Assembly: GCF_004919685.1 (NCBI RefSeq) | Contig: NZ_SMYZ01000021.1 | Coordinates: forward strand, 7,203-71,202 | Source of the DNA: Mesorhizobium norvegicum | GTDB taxonomy: Bacteria > Pseudomonadota > Alphaproteobacteria > Rhizobiales > Rhizobiaceae | Length of the DNA: 64,000 nt | Direction of reading: 5' to 3' | Shown: one piece after another, positions 1-7,657 of the stretch | Position numbering within the stretch: position 1 is the first letter of the stretch | How the letters are laid out: each line of letters opens with the position of its first letter | Translations under genes and position numbers: made by a program | Notes under the pieces: model-generated | Databases searched by the model: none | Told to the model about the DNA's origin: nothing | What the model saw: only the letters and a program-made list of their open reading frames with translations

Positions 1-53
1 AGATTGGCAGCTTCGGCGCTCCGCTCATTCCTGCAACGTTGGCGATTGGCGAA

Positions 54-115
54 ACCAGAAACGACATCCGATCTCCCCCCTTGCGGGGGAGATGTCCGCA
101 GGACAGAGGGGGTGC
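54..115. repeat. Dispersed palindromic element downstream of polA
   Basis: A 9-bp perfect stem (atctccccc at 71-79 with gggggagat at 85-93) is followed by a purine-rich gatgtccgcaggacagaggg tail. This form of element recurs in rhizobial intergenic regions and resembles the larger element at 47959-48106. It lies just beyond the polA stop codon, so it could also end polA transcription. The remaining bases up to position 144 show no gene I can support. Confidence 0.5.
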
Positions 116-144
116 GAAGGATCGCGGCGCGTCCAGCCGCTAGA

Positions 145-3114
145 CTAATGCGCCTCGTCCCAGTTGTTGGCGGCCCGCGCGTCGACATGCAGCGGTACCG
201 ACATCGAAACCGCCGGCATCGCGGCGTTTTCCATGACATGACGGACGACCGGGATCGTCGCCTCGACTTCGCCCTCGATGGTCTCGAAGATCAGTTCGTC
301 ATGCACTTGCAACAGCATGCGTGCCGAAAGGCCCGCTTTTTCCAGCGCCTCCTCCATGCGGATCATGGCACGGCGGATGATGTCGGCGGCGGTGCCTTGC
401 AGGCGGGCGTTGATCGAGGCGCGCTCGTTGAACGCGCGGAGTGAGGGATTGGACGATCTTATGTCCGGGTAATGGATGCGGCGGCCGAAGATCGTTTCGA
501 CAAAGCCGTGCTCGCGGGCATAGGCCTTGGTCTCTTCGATGTAGTCTCGGATGCCGGGGAAGCGCTCGAAATATTTCTTGATGTAGTTGCTCGCCTCCTC
601 ACGCGGGATCGACAGCTGGTTGGCAAGGCCGAAGGCCGAGATGCCGTAGATGATGCCGAAATTGATCGCCTTGGCGCGGCGGCGGACTTCCGAAGGCATG
701 CCTTCGACCGGCACGTTGAACATTTCCGACGCGGTGATGGCGTGGATGTCGGCGCCGTCGGCAAAGGCCTGCCGCAGTTGCGGGATCTCGGCGACATGCG
801 CAAGTACCCGCAATTCGATCTGGCTGTAGTCGGCCGAGACCAGCCGATGGCTCTTGTCGGTGATGAAGGCGGTCCTGATCTTGCGGCCTTCGGCGGTGCG
901 CACCGGGATGTTCTGCAGGTTCGGATCGGAGGATGACAGGCGCCCCGTCGTCGTCGCGGCCAGCGCATAGGAGGTGTGGACGCGCTTGGTGTCGGGGTGG
1001 ATGAAGCCGGGTAGGGCATCGGTATAGGTTGACTTCAGCTTGGTCAGCTGTCGCCAGTCGACGATCTTGCGCGGCAGTTCGTGGCCCTCGGCGGCAAGGT
1101 CTTCGAGAAGCTGCGCCGATGTCGACCACTGGCCGGTCTTGGTTTTGGAGCCGCCGGGCAGGCCCATGCGCCCGAACAGGATGTCGCCGAGCTGCTTGGG
1201 CGAGCCGATGTTGATGCGCTCGCCGATGAGCTGGTAGATTTCCTCTTCGAGGCGAGCGGCGCCCTGTGCCAGTTCGCCGGACAGTCGCGACAGAATCTGA
1301 CGGTCGACCGAGATGCCGCGCTGTTCCATGCGCGCCAGCACCGGCACCAGCGGCCGTTCCAGCCGCTCATAGACCGACACCAGGCCCTTGGCGGCAAGCC
1401 GCGGTTTCAGCACCAGCCAGAGCCGCAGCGTCATATCGGCGTCTTCGGCGGCATGAGCGGTCGCCTTGTCGATGTCGACCTGATCGAAACCGACAGAGCT
1501 TTTGCCGGAGCCGGTGACGTCCTTGAGCAGGAGAGGGGTATGCCCCAGCCATTTCTCGGCAAGCGAGTCCAGGCCGTGACCATGGGGAGTGCCGGCATCG
1601 AGCACGTAGGAGATCAGCATGGTGTCGTCAAAAGGCACGACATCGATGCCATAACGGCTCATGACGACAAGATCGTATTTCAGGTTCTGCGCGACCTTGA
1701 GAACCGATCTGTCTTCCAGCAGCGGTTTCAGCAGGGCCAGCGCCTCGCGGAGAGGAATCTGGTTTTCGACCGCGCCACCGCCGAGCAGATCACCGTTGCC
1801 GCTCTTGTGGGTGAAAGGAATGTAGGCGGCGCGGCCGGGCGCCGTGGCGATGGATATGCCGATCAACTCGGCTTGCATCGGGTCAGAGGAAGTGGCCCTC
1901 ACATCGAACGCAGCAAGGCCGGTCTCCTTTGCCTCGGCTACCCAGGCTTTCAGGGTCGCGACGTCGCGAATGCATTGATAGGCTGACGTATCGATCTTGC
2001 GGGTGGCCGCGCTCTCCAGCCGCAATGCTGCGAGCAAGGAAGGGGTGTCGCCTTGCTTCGGTGTCGCTGTCGAAGGTGTTGTGGTTGCCGTTCCGCCGGC
2101 TTGGCCTGGCTCGGCGCCGGGCTCGCTTCGGGCAACGGCTGGCGCTCCGGATCCGACATCGGGGCCATGGGCGTTGTCGGCACGCTCAACCGTCACCGAC
2201 ACAGCCTGGACGTCGCCGGCCTCGGTGCCTGTCGCTTCCGCCACGCGGCGGGTCAGCGAGGTGAATTCCATGGTCTTGAGGAAGCCGATCAGCTTCGGCC
2301 CGTCCGGCGCATGCAGGACGAAATCGTCCAGCCCCTCGGCCACCGGCACGTCGTTCATCAGCGTCACCAACTGACGCGAAATGCGCGCCTTGTCGGCGTT
2401 GGCGATGATGGATTCGCGCCTCTTGTCCTGCTTGATCTCGCCGGCGCGGGCCAGCAGCGTGTCGAGGTCGCCGAATTGTTCGAGCAGTTGTGCCGCCGTC
2501 TTCGGCCCGATGCCGGGCACACCAGGCACATTGTCGACCGAGTCACCGGTCAGCGCCTGCAGGTCGACCATTTTCTCCGGCGGCACGCCCCATTTCTCGA
2601 TCACCTCCGGAATACCGATCTGGCGGTCCTTCATCGGGTCGTACATGCCGACCGTGTCGCCGACCAGCTGCATCAGATCCTTGTCGGAGGAGATGATGGT
2701 GGTGTCGCCGCCTGCTTCGCAGGCCAGCCTGGCATAAGTGGCGATCAGATCGTCGGCCTCGTAGCCTTCGATCTCGATGCAAGGGAGGTTGAACGCCCTG
2801 GTTGCCTGGCGGATGAGGCCGAATTGCGGGATCAGGTCTTCCGGCGGGGCCGAGCGGTTGGCCTTGTATTCGGGGTAGAGGTCGTTGCGGAAGGTTTTCG
2901 ACGAATAGTCGAAAATGACGGCGAAATGCGTCGGCACAATGCCTACATCGGTGTTGCGGGCGTCGAGCATCAGCTTCCACAGCATGTTGCAGAAGCCGGA
3001 AACGGCACCCACCGGCAGACCGTCGGATTTGCGGGTCAGTGGCGGCAGCGCATGGTAGGCACGGAAGATGTAGCCGGAGCCATCGACAAGGAAGAGATGA
3101 TCGCCTTTTTTCAT
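145..3114 (-). CDS. polA: DNA polymerase I
   Basis: This is the family A repair polymerase, which acts in Okazaki fragment processing and gap filling. The 989-residue protein has the usual three parts: a 5'-3' exonuclease/FEN domain (about 1-300, starting LFLVDGSGYIFRAYHALPP, with the helix-hairpin GVPGIGPKTA); a 3'-5' exonuclease-like fold (about 395-590); and the polymerase, with motif A DYSQIELRVLAHV, O-helix RRRAKAINFGIIYG and motif C LLQVHDELIFE. A Gly/Ala/Thr-rich linker joins the first two. The exonuclease site looks altered: motif I reads FDVRAT where E. coli has DTE, and motif III reads HAAED where E. coli has YAAED, while motif II (NLKYD) is intact. The start is the ATG before KKGDHLF; the upstream in-frame extension (to 3168) does not look like protein. 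Confidence 0.97.
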   Translation of the reverse strand: MKKGDHLFLVDGSGYIFRAYHALPPLTRKSDGLPVGAVSGFCNMLWKLMLDARNTDVGIVPTHFAVIFDYSSKTFRNDLYPEYKANRSAPPEDLIPQFGLIRQATRAFNLPCIEIEGYEADDLIATYARLACEAGGDTTIISSDKDLMQLVGDTVGMYDPMKDRQIGIPEVIEKWGVPPEKMVDLQALTGDSVDNVPGVPGIGPKTAAQLLEQFGDLDTLLARAGEIKQDKRRESIIANADKARISRQLVTLMNDVPVAEGLDDFVLHAPDGPKLIGFLKTMEFTSLTRRVAEATGTEAGDVQAVSVTVERADNAHGPDVGSGAPAVARSEPGAEPGQAGGTATTTPSTATPKQGDTPSLLAALRLESAATRKIDTSAYQCIRDVATLKAWVAEAKETGLAAFDVRATSSDPMQAELIGISIATAPGRAAYIPFTHKSGNGDLLGGGAVENQIPLREALALLKPLLEDRSVLKVAQNLKYDLVVMSRYGIDVVPFDDTMLISYVLDAGTPHGHGLDSLAEKWLGHTPLLLKDVTGSGKSSVGFDQVDIDKATAHAAEDADMTLRLWLVLKPRLAAKGLVSVYERLERPLVPVLARMEQRGISVDRQILSRLSGELAQGAARLEEEIYQLIGERINIGSPKQLGDILFGRMGLPGGSKTKTGQWSTSAQLLEDLAAEGHELPRKIVDWRQLTKLKSTYTDALPGFIHPDTKRVHTSYALAATTTGRLSSSDPNLQNIPVRTAEGRKIRTAFITDKSHRLVSADYSQIELRVLAHVAEIPQLRQAFADGADIHAITASEMFNVPVEGMPSEVRRRAKAINFGIIYGISAFGLANQLSIPREEASNYIKKYFERFPGIRDYIEETKAYAREHGFVETIFGRRIHYPDIRSSNPSLRAFNERASINARLQGTAADIIRRAMIRMEEALEKAGLSARMLLQVHDELIFETIEGEVEATIPVVRHVMENAAMPAVSMSVPLHVDARAANNWDEAH

Positions 3115-3251
3115 GTCGGCAGGGATAGCGCGGCGCGGCGGCTTGGTCCATGCCAAAGGCACCGGCACCCACCGGTTCCGGCAACACCCTGACAGAACGG
3201 CGGCGGGCCGGCCTGCTCACGCCCATGTTACAAAAGTGTAATCTTCGTGCC

Positions 3252-3280
3252 CTTGAATCGCCACGTTCAAAGACACAAAT
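3252..3280 (+). promoter_or_regulatory. Candidate promoter of the polA-linked sRNA
   Basis: A cttgaa -35 hexamer (3252-3257) is followed after 17 bases by acaaat (3275-3280). The -35 fits the rhizobial housekeeping consensus well; the -10 is weaker. Transcription would begin near 3287 and read into the three-hairpin RNA that follows. Confidence 0.45.
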
Positions 3281-3286
3281 AAAGGT

Positions 3287-3434
3287 CATCGGCAGTTTTC
3301 GCCGAGTCCGGAGCAAGGCCCGTCCCCCGCCTATCCCGGACACCTGCGGCAGCCTATCCCCCCTCTCCGGGCTGCCGCATCGTTTCGAGTGGAAGGCCGC
3401 CGTGGTTCCCCCTCCACCACGGCGGTCTTTTTTT
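3287..3434 (+). ncRNA. Three-hairpin trans-acting sRNA, alpha-r7 (Smr7C)-like
   Basis: Beside the polA start, on the opposite strand, three consecutive hairpins can be drawn. The first is gtccgg (3307-3312) with ccggac (3337-3342). The second is tgcggcagcc (3346-3355) with ggctgccgca (3370-3379). The third is ccgccgtgg (3397-3405) with ccacggcgg (3417-3425), followed by an uninterrupted T run (3428-3434), which makes a strong intrinsic terminator. Loops one and two are C-rich (cctatccc, cctatcccccc) and could pair with Shine-Dalgarno sequences. The roughly 148-nt length, three-hairpin form and polA linkage match what I recall of the rhizobial alpha-r7 family, first seen as Smr7C in Sinorhizobium meliloti. 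The family name is from memory; the hairpins are directly visible. Confidence 0.72.
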
Positions 3435-3453
3435 ACCTCAGACAGACGTTTGC

Positions 3454-3490
3454 AGCCCGTGGTCCAATGATCGCGGGCTTTTCGTTTTCC
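3454..3490 (+). terminator. Second intrinsic terminator-like hairpin
   Basis: agcccg (3454-3459) pairs with cgggct (3474-3479) and is followed by tttcgtttt. It sits 20 bases after the sRNA terminator and before the peptidase gene. It may be a backup terminator or an attenuator in the peptidase leader. Confidence 0.45.
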
Positions 3491-3535
3491 TGTCCTACCT
3501 TTACGGTTCCGGTTCTGAATCGAAAGGCTTCACAC

Positions 3536-4921
3536 ATGTCCGCAGTTTCCCCCGTCCTCGACCGTCTCGACAAGAACCTCGACCAGAGCCTCGAACGCCT
3601 GTTCGGCCTGCTCAGGATCAAGTCGATCTCCACCGATCCGGCCTATGCCGCCGACTGCCGCAAGGCGGCGGAATGGCTGGTGGCCGAACTCAAGCTGATC
3701 GGCTTCGACGCCAGCGTGCGCGATACGCCCGGACACCCAATGGTGGTCGCCCATCATGATGGCCCGGCCGGTGCGCCGCATGTGCTGTTCTACGGCCATT
3801 ATGACGTGCAGCCGGTCGACCCGATCGAATTGTGGGAAAGCGATCCGTTCGCGCCCGCTGTCAAGGAGGTCGGACCAGACCACAAGGTGATCACGGGACG
3901 CGGCTCGGCCGACGACAAGGGCCAGTTGATGACCTTCGTAGAGGCTTGCCGCGCCTGGAAACAGGTGCATGGCAATCTGCCGTGCCGCATCACCATCCTG
4001 TTCGAGGGCGAGGAGGAATCCGGCTCACCGTCGCTGAAGCCGTTCCTCGAGGCCAATGCCGACGAGCTCAAGGCTGATTTCGCGCTGGTCTGCGATACCG
4101 GCATGTGGGATCGCGACACGCCGTCGATCTGCGTCGGATTGCGCGGGCTGGTCGGTGAGGAGATCACGGTGAAGGCCGCCGACCGCGACCTGCATTCCGG
4201 CCTTTATGGCGGTGCTGCCGCCAACCCGATCCGCATCCTGGTCAAGGTTTTGGCCGATATCCACGACAAGGACGGCCACATCACCATTCCCGGCTTCTAT
4301 GACGGGGTCGAGGAAACGCCGTCGCAGATCCTGAAATCATGGGAGACGCTTGGCGAGACGGCCGAGACGTTCCTCGGGCCAGTCGGCCTGTCGATCCCGT
4401 CGGGCGAAAAGGGCCGCTCGGTGCTGGAATTGACCTGGGCGCGGCCGACGGCCGAGTTCAACGGCATCATCGGCGGCTACACCGGCAAGGGCTTCAAGAC
4501 GGTGATCGCGGCGGAAGCCTCGGCAAAAGTCTCCTTCCGCCTCGTCCACAAGCAGGATCCCCAGAAGATCCGCGCCGCGTTCCAGAAATTCGTCCAGGAG
4601 CGCATCCCGGCCGACTGCTCGGTCGAATTCCACCCGCATGGCGGCTCGCCGGCGATCCAGCTTTCCTACGACTCGCCGTTCCTGGCCAAGGCCAAGAATG
4701 CGCTGTCCGACGAATGGCCGAAGCCGGCGGTGACGACGGGCAGCGGCGGTTCGATCCCGGTGGTCGGCGATTTTCAGACCTATCTCGGCATGGAATCGCT
4801 GCTGGTCGGGTTCGGCCTCGACGACGACCGCATCCACTCGCCCAACGAAAAATACGAGCTCAGCTCCTTCCACAAGGGCCAGCGCTCCTGGGCACGGATT
4901 CTCGAAGCCTTGACGCGCTGA
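3536..4921 (+). CDS. M20/M25/M40 family dipeptidase
   Basis: This is a cytoplasmic di-zinc exopeptidase of the CNDP-like dipeptidase group, 461 residues. Metal ligands and catalytic residues appear in order: FYGHYDVQP (about 86-94), GRGSADDKGQ (about 121-130), the general base in FEGEEESGS (about 155-163), CDTGMWD (about 182-188), and a late histidine in DDRIHSPNEKYE. A dimerisation or lid domain lies between HSGLYGG and the C-terminal part. The start is the ATG before SAVSPVLDRLDKNL; the open frame extends upstream, but that part overlaps the terminator hairpins. Its native dipeptide substrate cannot be read from sequence, and the neighbours give no pathway clue. Confidence 0.93.
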   Translation: MSAVSPVLDRLDKNLDQSLERLFGLLRIKSISTDPAYAADCRKAAEWLVAELKLIGFDASVRDTPGHPMVVAHHDGPAGAPHVLFYGHYDVQPVDPIELWESDPFAPAVKEVGPDHKVITGRGSADDKGQLMTFVEACRAWKQVHGNLPCRITILFEGEEESGSPSLKPFLEANADELKADFALVCDTGMWDRDTPSICVGLRGLVGEEITVKAADRDLHSGLYGGAAANPIRILVKVLADIHDKDGHITIPGFYDGVEETPSQILKSWETLGETAETFLGPVGLSIPSGEKGRSVLELTWARPTAEFNGIIGGYTGKGFKTVIAAEASAKVSFRLVHKQDPQKIRAAFQKFVQERIPADCSVEFHPHGGSPAIQLSYDSPFLAKAKNALSDEWPKPAVTTGSGGSIPVVGDFQTYLGMESLLVGFGLDDDRIHSPNEKYELSSFHKGQRSWARILEALTR

Positions 4922-5045
4922 GCGGCGGGACCCTCGTTTTCCTGTTGATTTTTCAGCGGATCGCGGCGAGGACGGGCCACAAGACAAAAGCGCTACAGCG
5001 TCCCTTGCGGGGCAAGGGACGCGCAAGGCTCGACCGGAGAAGACA

Positions 5046-5666
5046 ATGGCCGATATCCGTTTCCATAAGCATGATCTGCCAGACCTCTCGCACTACAATG
5101 TCGGGGCGGTGGCCATCGACACCGAGACGCTCGGGCTCAATCCGCATCGCGACCGGCTGTGCGTGGTGCAGATTTCGCCTGGCGACGGCACGGCCGATGT
5201 CATCCAGATCGCGCCCGGCCAGAAGAAGGCGCCGAACCTCGTCAGCCTGCTGAGGAACCGTGGCATAACCAAGCTCTTCCATTTCGGCCGGTTCGATCTC
5301 GCCGTGCTCTACAATGCGTTCGGGGTAATGCCGGAGCCTGTGTTCTGCACCAAGATCGCCTCGCGGCTAACCCGCACTTACACCGACCGCCACGGGCTGA
5401 AAGACATCTGCTTCGAGCTTCTCGGCGTCGGCCTGTCCAAGGCGCAGCAATCGTCGGACTGGGCGGCCGAAACATTGTCGCCCGAACAGCTCGAATATGC
5501 GGCTTCCGATGTGCTCTATCTGCACCGGTTGCACGATGTGCTGGCCGGGCGGCTGGCGCGCGATGGGCGAACCAAGGAGGCCGATGCCTGCTTCCGCTTC
5601 CTGCCGACGCGTGCCAAACTCGATCTGATGGGCTGGGGCGAAGAGGATATCTTCGCCCACAGCTGA
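5046..5666 (+). CDS. rnd: Ribonuclease D-like 3'-5' exonuclease (short form)
   Basis: This is a DEDDy-type 3'-5' exoribonuclease domain of 206 residues. It shows AIDTETLGL (about 23-31, D-x-E), the second acidic motif in FHFGRFDLAVL (about 78-88) and YAASDVLYLHRLHD (about 154-167), which holds the tyrosine and last aspartate. It is only the catalytic domain: full-length RNase D proteins are roughly 370-390 residues and carry HRDC domains, which are absent. Such short forms are common in alphaproteobacteria, and a role in structured RNA 3' trimming is inferred. The gene stands alone after a 124-bp gap. Confidence 0.85.
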   Translation: MADIRFHKHDLPDLSHYNVGAVAIDTETLGLNPHRDRLCVVQISPGDGTADVIQIAPGQKKAPNLVSLLRNRGITKLFHFGRFDLAVLYNAFGVMPEPVFCTKIASRLTRTYTDRHGLKDICFELLGVGLSKAQQSSDWAAETLSPEQLEYAASDVLYLHRLHDVLAGRLARDGRTKEADACFRFLPTRAKLDLMGWGEEDIFAHS

Positions 5667-5762
5667 CGGTCGCTGAGGCGAGTTGCTGCCGATGGCCGGT
5701 TGGAACCAGATGCCGGCCGCCGCGTTCTGTCGGCTCAGTTTGTCGGTTCAAAGGGGGATGAC

Positions 5763-5963
5763 ATGGCGGACAGAAAGCCGATAGCGACCGCGCCGACCGA
5801 CGGCTCCAAAGTCTCCGTCACCTGGAAGGACAGCGACGGCGTGATCAACGAATCCATCGCGCAATATCGCGACGACGGCTGGTGGGTCTACACCGACAGT
5901 CACACGCAAAAGAAGGTCGAGCCGACCAGTTGGCGGCCTGCCGCAAGCGACGATGACGATTAG
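5763..5963 (+). CDS. Small conserved hypothetical protein, 66 aa
   Basis: A compact acidic protein without signal peptide or membrane segment: MADRKPIATAPTDGSKVSVT, a tryptophan-rich core (WKDSDG, DDGWWVYTDS, TSWRP) and an acidic DDDD tail. The run of W/Y residues and the PIATAPTDG start suggest a small beta-sheet fold, seen in many short rhizobial proteins. A clear ribosome site (aaaggggga) precedes this ATG, so it is preferred over the upstream in-frame ATG at 5700. Function unknown. Confidence 0.7.
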   Translation: MADRKPIATAPTDGSKVSVTWKDSDGVINESIAQYRDDGWWVYTDSHTQKKVEPTSWRPAASDDDD

Positions 5964-6088
5964 AGCAGTTCACCGTTTCACGGAAACGGCGAGCTGCTCT
6001 AACTCTTTGTTTTGACGCAACTCTCTAGGGGAAAGCGCTACGCTTTTGCCAGGAAAACCGCTTTACACTTTTCCTAGAATTGCTCTGG
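5962..6088. repeat. Two adjacent dispersed palindromes
   Basis: The first unit pairs agagcag (5962-5968, overlapping the preceding stop codon) with ctgctct (5994-6000), with an inner ccgttt/aaacgg stem. The second runs from about 6008 to 6088 (gttttgacgcaa to cttttcctagaattgctct) and is a variant of the element at 45828-45884. No gene is apparent between 5964 and 6201. Confidence 0.6.
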
Positions 6089-6201
6089 TGAGCGCGCCGC
6101 TGGCGAGGCCGGCTGCTTTCGAATAGCCTGAAGCCGTTGATATCGAGGCCGATTCGGAGCTTTCCGTTCCGCCGTCGCCCTCTTGCTCGGAGGAAATCGC
6201 T

Positions 6202-6456
6202 ATGGGTGTCGAAAGCCTGCTCGTCTTCATCATCATCGGTGCCATCGCCGGCTGGCTCGCCGGTCTCATCGTTTCCGGCTTCGGCTTCGGTCTGATCGGC
6301 AACATCATCGTCGGCATCGTCGGCGCGTTCATCGCCGGCTGGCTGTTCCCGCGGATCGGCTTCTCCATCGGCGGCGGCATTCTCGCCTCCATCATCCATG
6401 CCACCATCGGCGCCATCATCCTGCTGGTGCTGGTCAAGGTCCTGAAACGAGCCTGA
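6202..6456 (+). CDS. GlsB/YeaQ/YmgE family stress-response membrane protein
   Basis: An 84-residue inner-membrane protein made almost entirely of three hydrophobic helices rich in Gly and Ile: LLVFIIIGAIAGWLAGLIV, IGNIIVGIVGAFIAGWLF and ILASIIHATIGAIILLVLVKV. The glycine-zipper pattern and the LxxxIIGAIAGWLAG start are diagnostic of the transglycosylase-associated/GlsB family, whose members are often induced by envelope, acid or stationary-phase stress. It lies 25 bp upstream of another single-helix membrane protein, so the two may be cotranscribed. The biochemical role of the family is not established. Confidence 0.9.
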   Translation: MGVESLLVFIIIGAIAGWLAGLIVSGFGFGLIGNIIVGIVGAFIAGWLFPRIGFSIGGGILASIIHATIGAIILLVLVKVLKRA

Positions 6457-6481
6457 GGCTCGACAACGCAAAGAGCGCGCC

Positions 6482-6628
6482 ATGAAACAGAATACGCTCT
6501 ATCTCGTCATTGGCGCGCTCGTCGTCGTGGTCATCGCGCTCGGTATCTATGTCTATCGCGAGCAGACCAAGCCGAAGGGCGTCGAGCTCAAGATCGACGA
6601 CAAGGGCATCTCGATCCAGCAGAACTGA
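6482..6628 (+). CDS. Small single-helix membrane protein, 48 aa
   Basis: The reading frame begins MKQNTLYLVIGALVVVVIAL and ends DDKGISIQQN before a TGA at 6626-6628. It has an N-terminal membrane helix (about 6-24), a YREQTKPKG basic stretch and a short polar tail (VELKIDDKGISI). With Met-Lys first and only one helix, a type II (N-in) anchor or uncleaved signal is likely. It follows the GlsB-family gene by 25 bp. Codon use matches the neighbours and the frame is clean, so I regard it as a real small gene. Function unknown. Confidence 0.65.
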   Translation: MKQNTLYLVIGALVVVVIALGIYVYREQTKPKGVELKIDDKGISIQQN

Positions 6629-6658
6629 ACCGTCGATCGGTGGATGCGGGAGCGCGAC

Positions 6659-7573
6659 ATGGTGGCTTCTGACGCATCGGAAGGCGCTGATCGGCCCGCA
6701 ATCACCGTCGCGGAATGGGAGAGGCTGAACAGGCCGCCAAGGCGCGAGGCGCTGCTGCGCTATCATTGGCGGGTATTTCGCTTCCTGAGGTCATCCGCGC
6801 CGGTCAGCGAACTGCAGGGACGAGAGCAGGCTTTCCGCGATGCGATCATCGCTAGCGTGGCCTTCAACCGACCCGACGTGATCGAATGGCAAATACATCT
6901 CGTGCGCCGATATCTGGCCGAGCACGACAGCTACATCGTCTTCGACAACAGCAAGAAGGACGAGGCAAGGGAAGCAATCCGCGATCTCTGTCGTCGCCAG
7001 CATGTCCCCTATGTCGCCTTGCCGAGAAACAGGCTGGTTGTCAGCAGGTCGCACGGTCAAGCGCTCAACTGGATCGTGCGGAATTTCTTGCCCAGGTTCG
7101 GGCCGAAGCTCTTCGGCTTCATCGACCATGACATCTTTCCGACTGAACCATTTTCAATCCGCGCCCGGATGGAGGGCAAAAGCCTCTACGGCAGCGTGCG
7201 GCGCGATACACCGACACCGGGCGGCTGGTTCCTGTGGCCCGGTTTCTGTTTTTTCGACGGAAGCCTGCTGCGGCGACGGCTGGATTTCGCCCCGAGCTAC
7301 AAGTTTCATATGGATTCCGGCGCCGGCAACTGGCCGGTGCTCTACAGGTCGATCGATCCGACGCTGGTTCGGTTCGCTGAAAACAAATCGCTACGCTTCG
7401 GCGCGGGATATGATCAATCCGAGGATTTTTTCATGGTGGTCGATGGCTGGCTGCATGTGACGAACGCTTCGAACTGGAGACGACAGCAGATTGACAGGGG
7501 CGAACACATTCTCGCGCTGTTGCGGCAAGCCGGCGGTCCTGACCAGCCGGATGTGAAGTTCGAGCCTATCTGA
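6659..7573 (+). CDS. Putative GT-A-like glycosyltransferase
   Basis: About 304 residues, soluble. The middle holds FGFIDHDIFPTEPFS (about 153-167), a DxD-type metal/nucleotide-sugar motif, preceded by SYIVFDNSKKDEARE and QALNWIVRNFLPRFG, which fit the Rossmann-like half of a GT-A fold. Later the chain has GGWFLWPGFCFFDG and DQSEDFFMVVDGWLHVTN. This layout resembles family 2-like transferases that act on surface polysaccharide, but acceptor and donor are not predictable. The start at 6659 has a gggag site six bases upstream; an alternative ATG lies at 6644. No polysaccharide cluster surrounds it, so it is an orphan transferase. Confidence 0.6.
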   Translation: MVASDASEGADRPAITVAEWERLNRPPRREALLRYHWRVFRFLRSSAPVSELQGREQAFRDAIIASVAFNRPDVIEWQIHLVRRYLAEHDSYIVFDNSKKDEAREAIRDLCRRQHVPYVALPRNRLVVSRSHGQALNWIVRNFLPRFGPKLFGFIDHDIFPTEPFSIRARMEGKSLYGSVRRDTPTPGGWFLWPGFCFFDGSLLRRRLDFAPSYKFHMDSGAGNWPVLYRSIDPTLVRFAENKSLRFGAGYDQSEDFFMVVDGWLHVTNASNWRRQQIDRGEHILALLRQAGGPDQPDVKFEPI

Positions 7574-7657
7574 ACCAGACATCAAAGCCGGGCAGGGTTT
7601 GGCAATGGGCCGGGCCGACGAGACAGATTTTCAGCCTTCAATGCCAACGAGAGGCGC

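Noticed and set aside
459-1986. Several long open frames inside polA on both strands
   Set aside because: They are shadows of the GC-rich polA reading frame: Arg/Pro/Ala-rich, without domain motifs, and polA itself has complete conserved motifs.
2053-3192. A 379-residue plus-strand frame opposite polA
   Set aside because: It is antisense to the exonuclease domain, lacks a ribosome site, and its composition (His/Arg/Gly-rich) is typical of antisense frames in GC-rich DNA.
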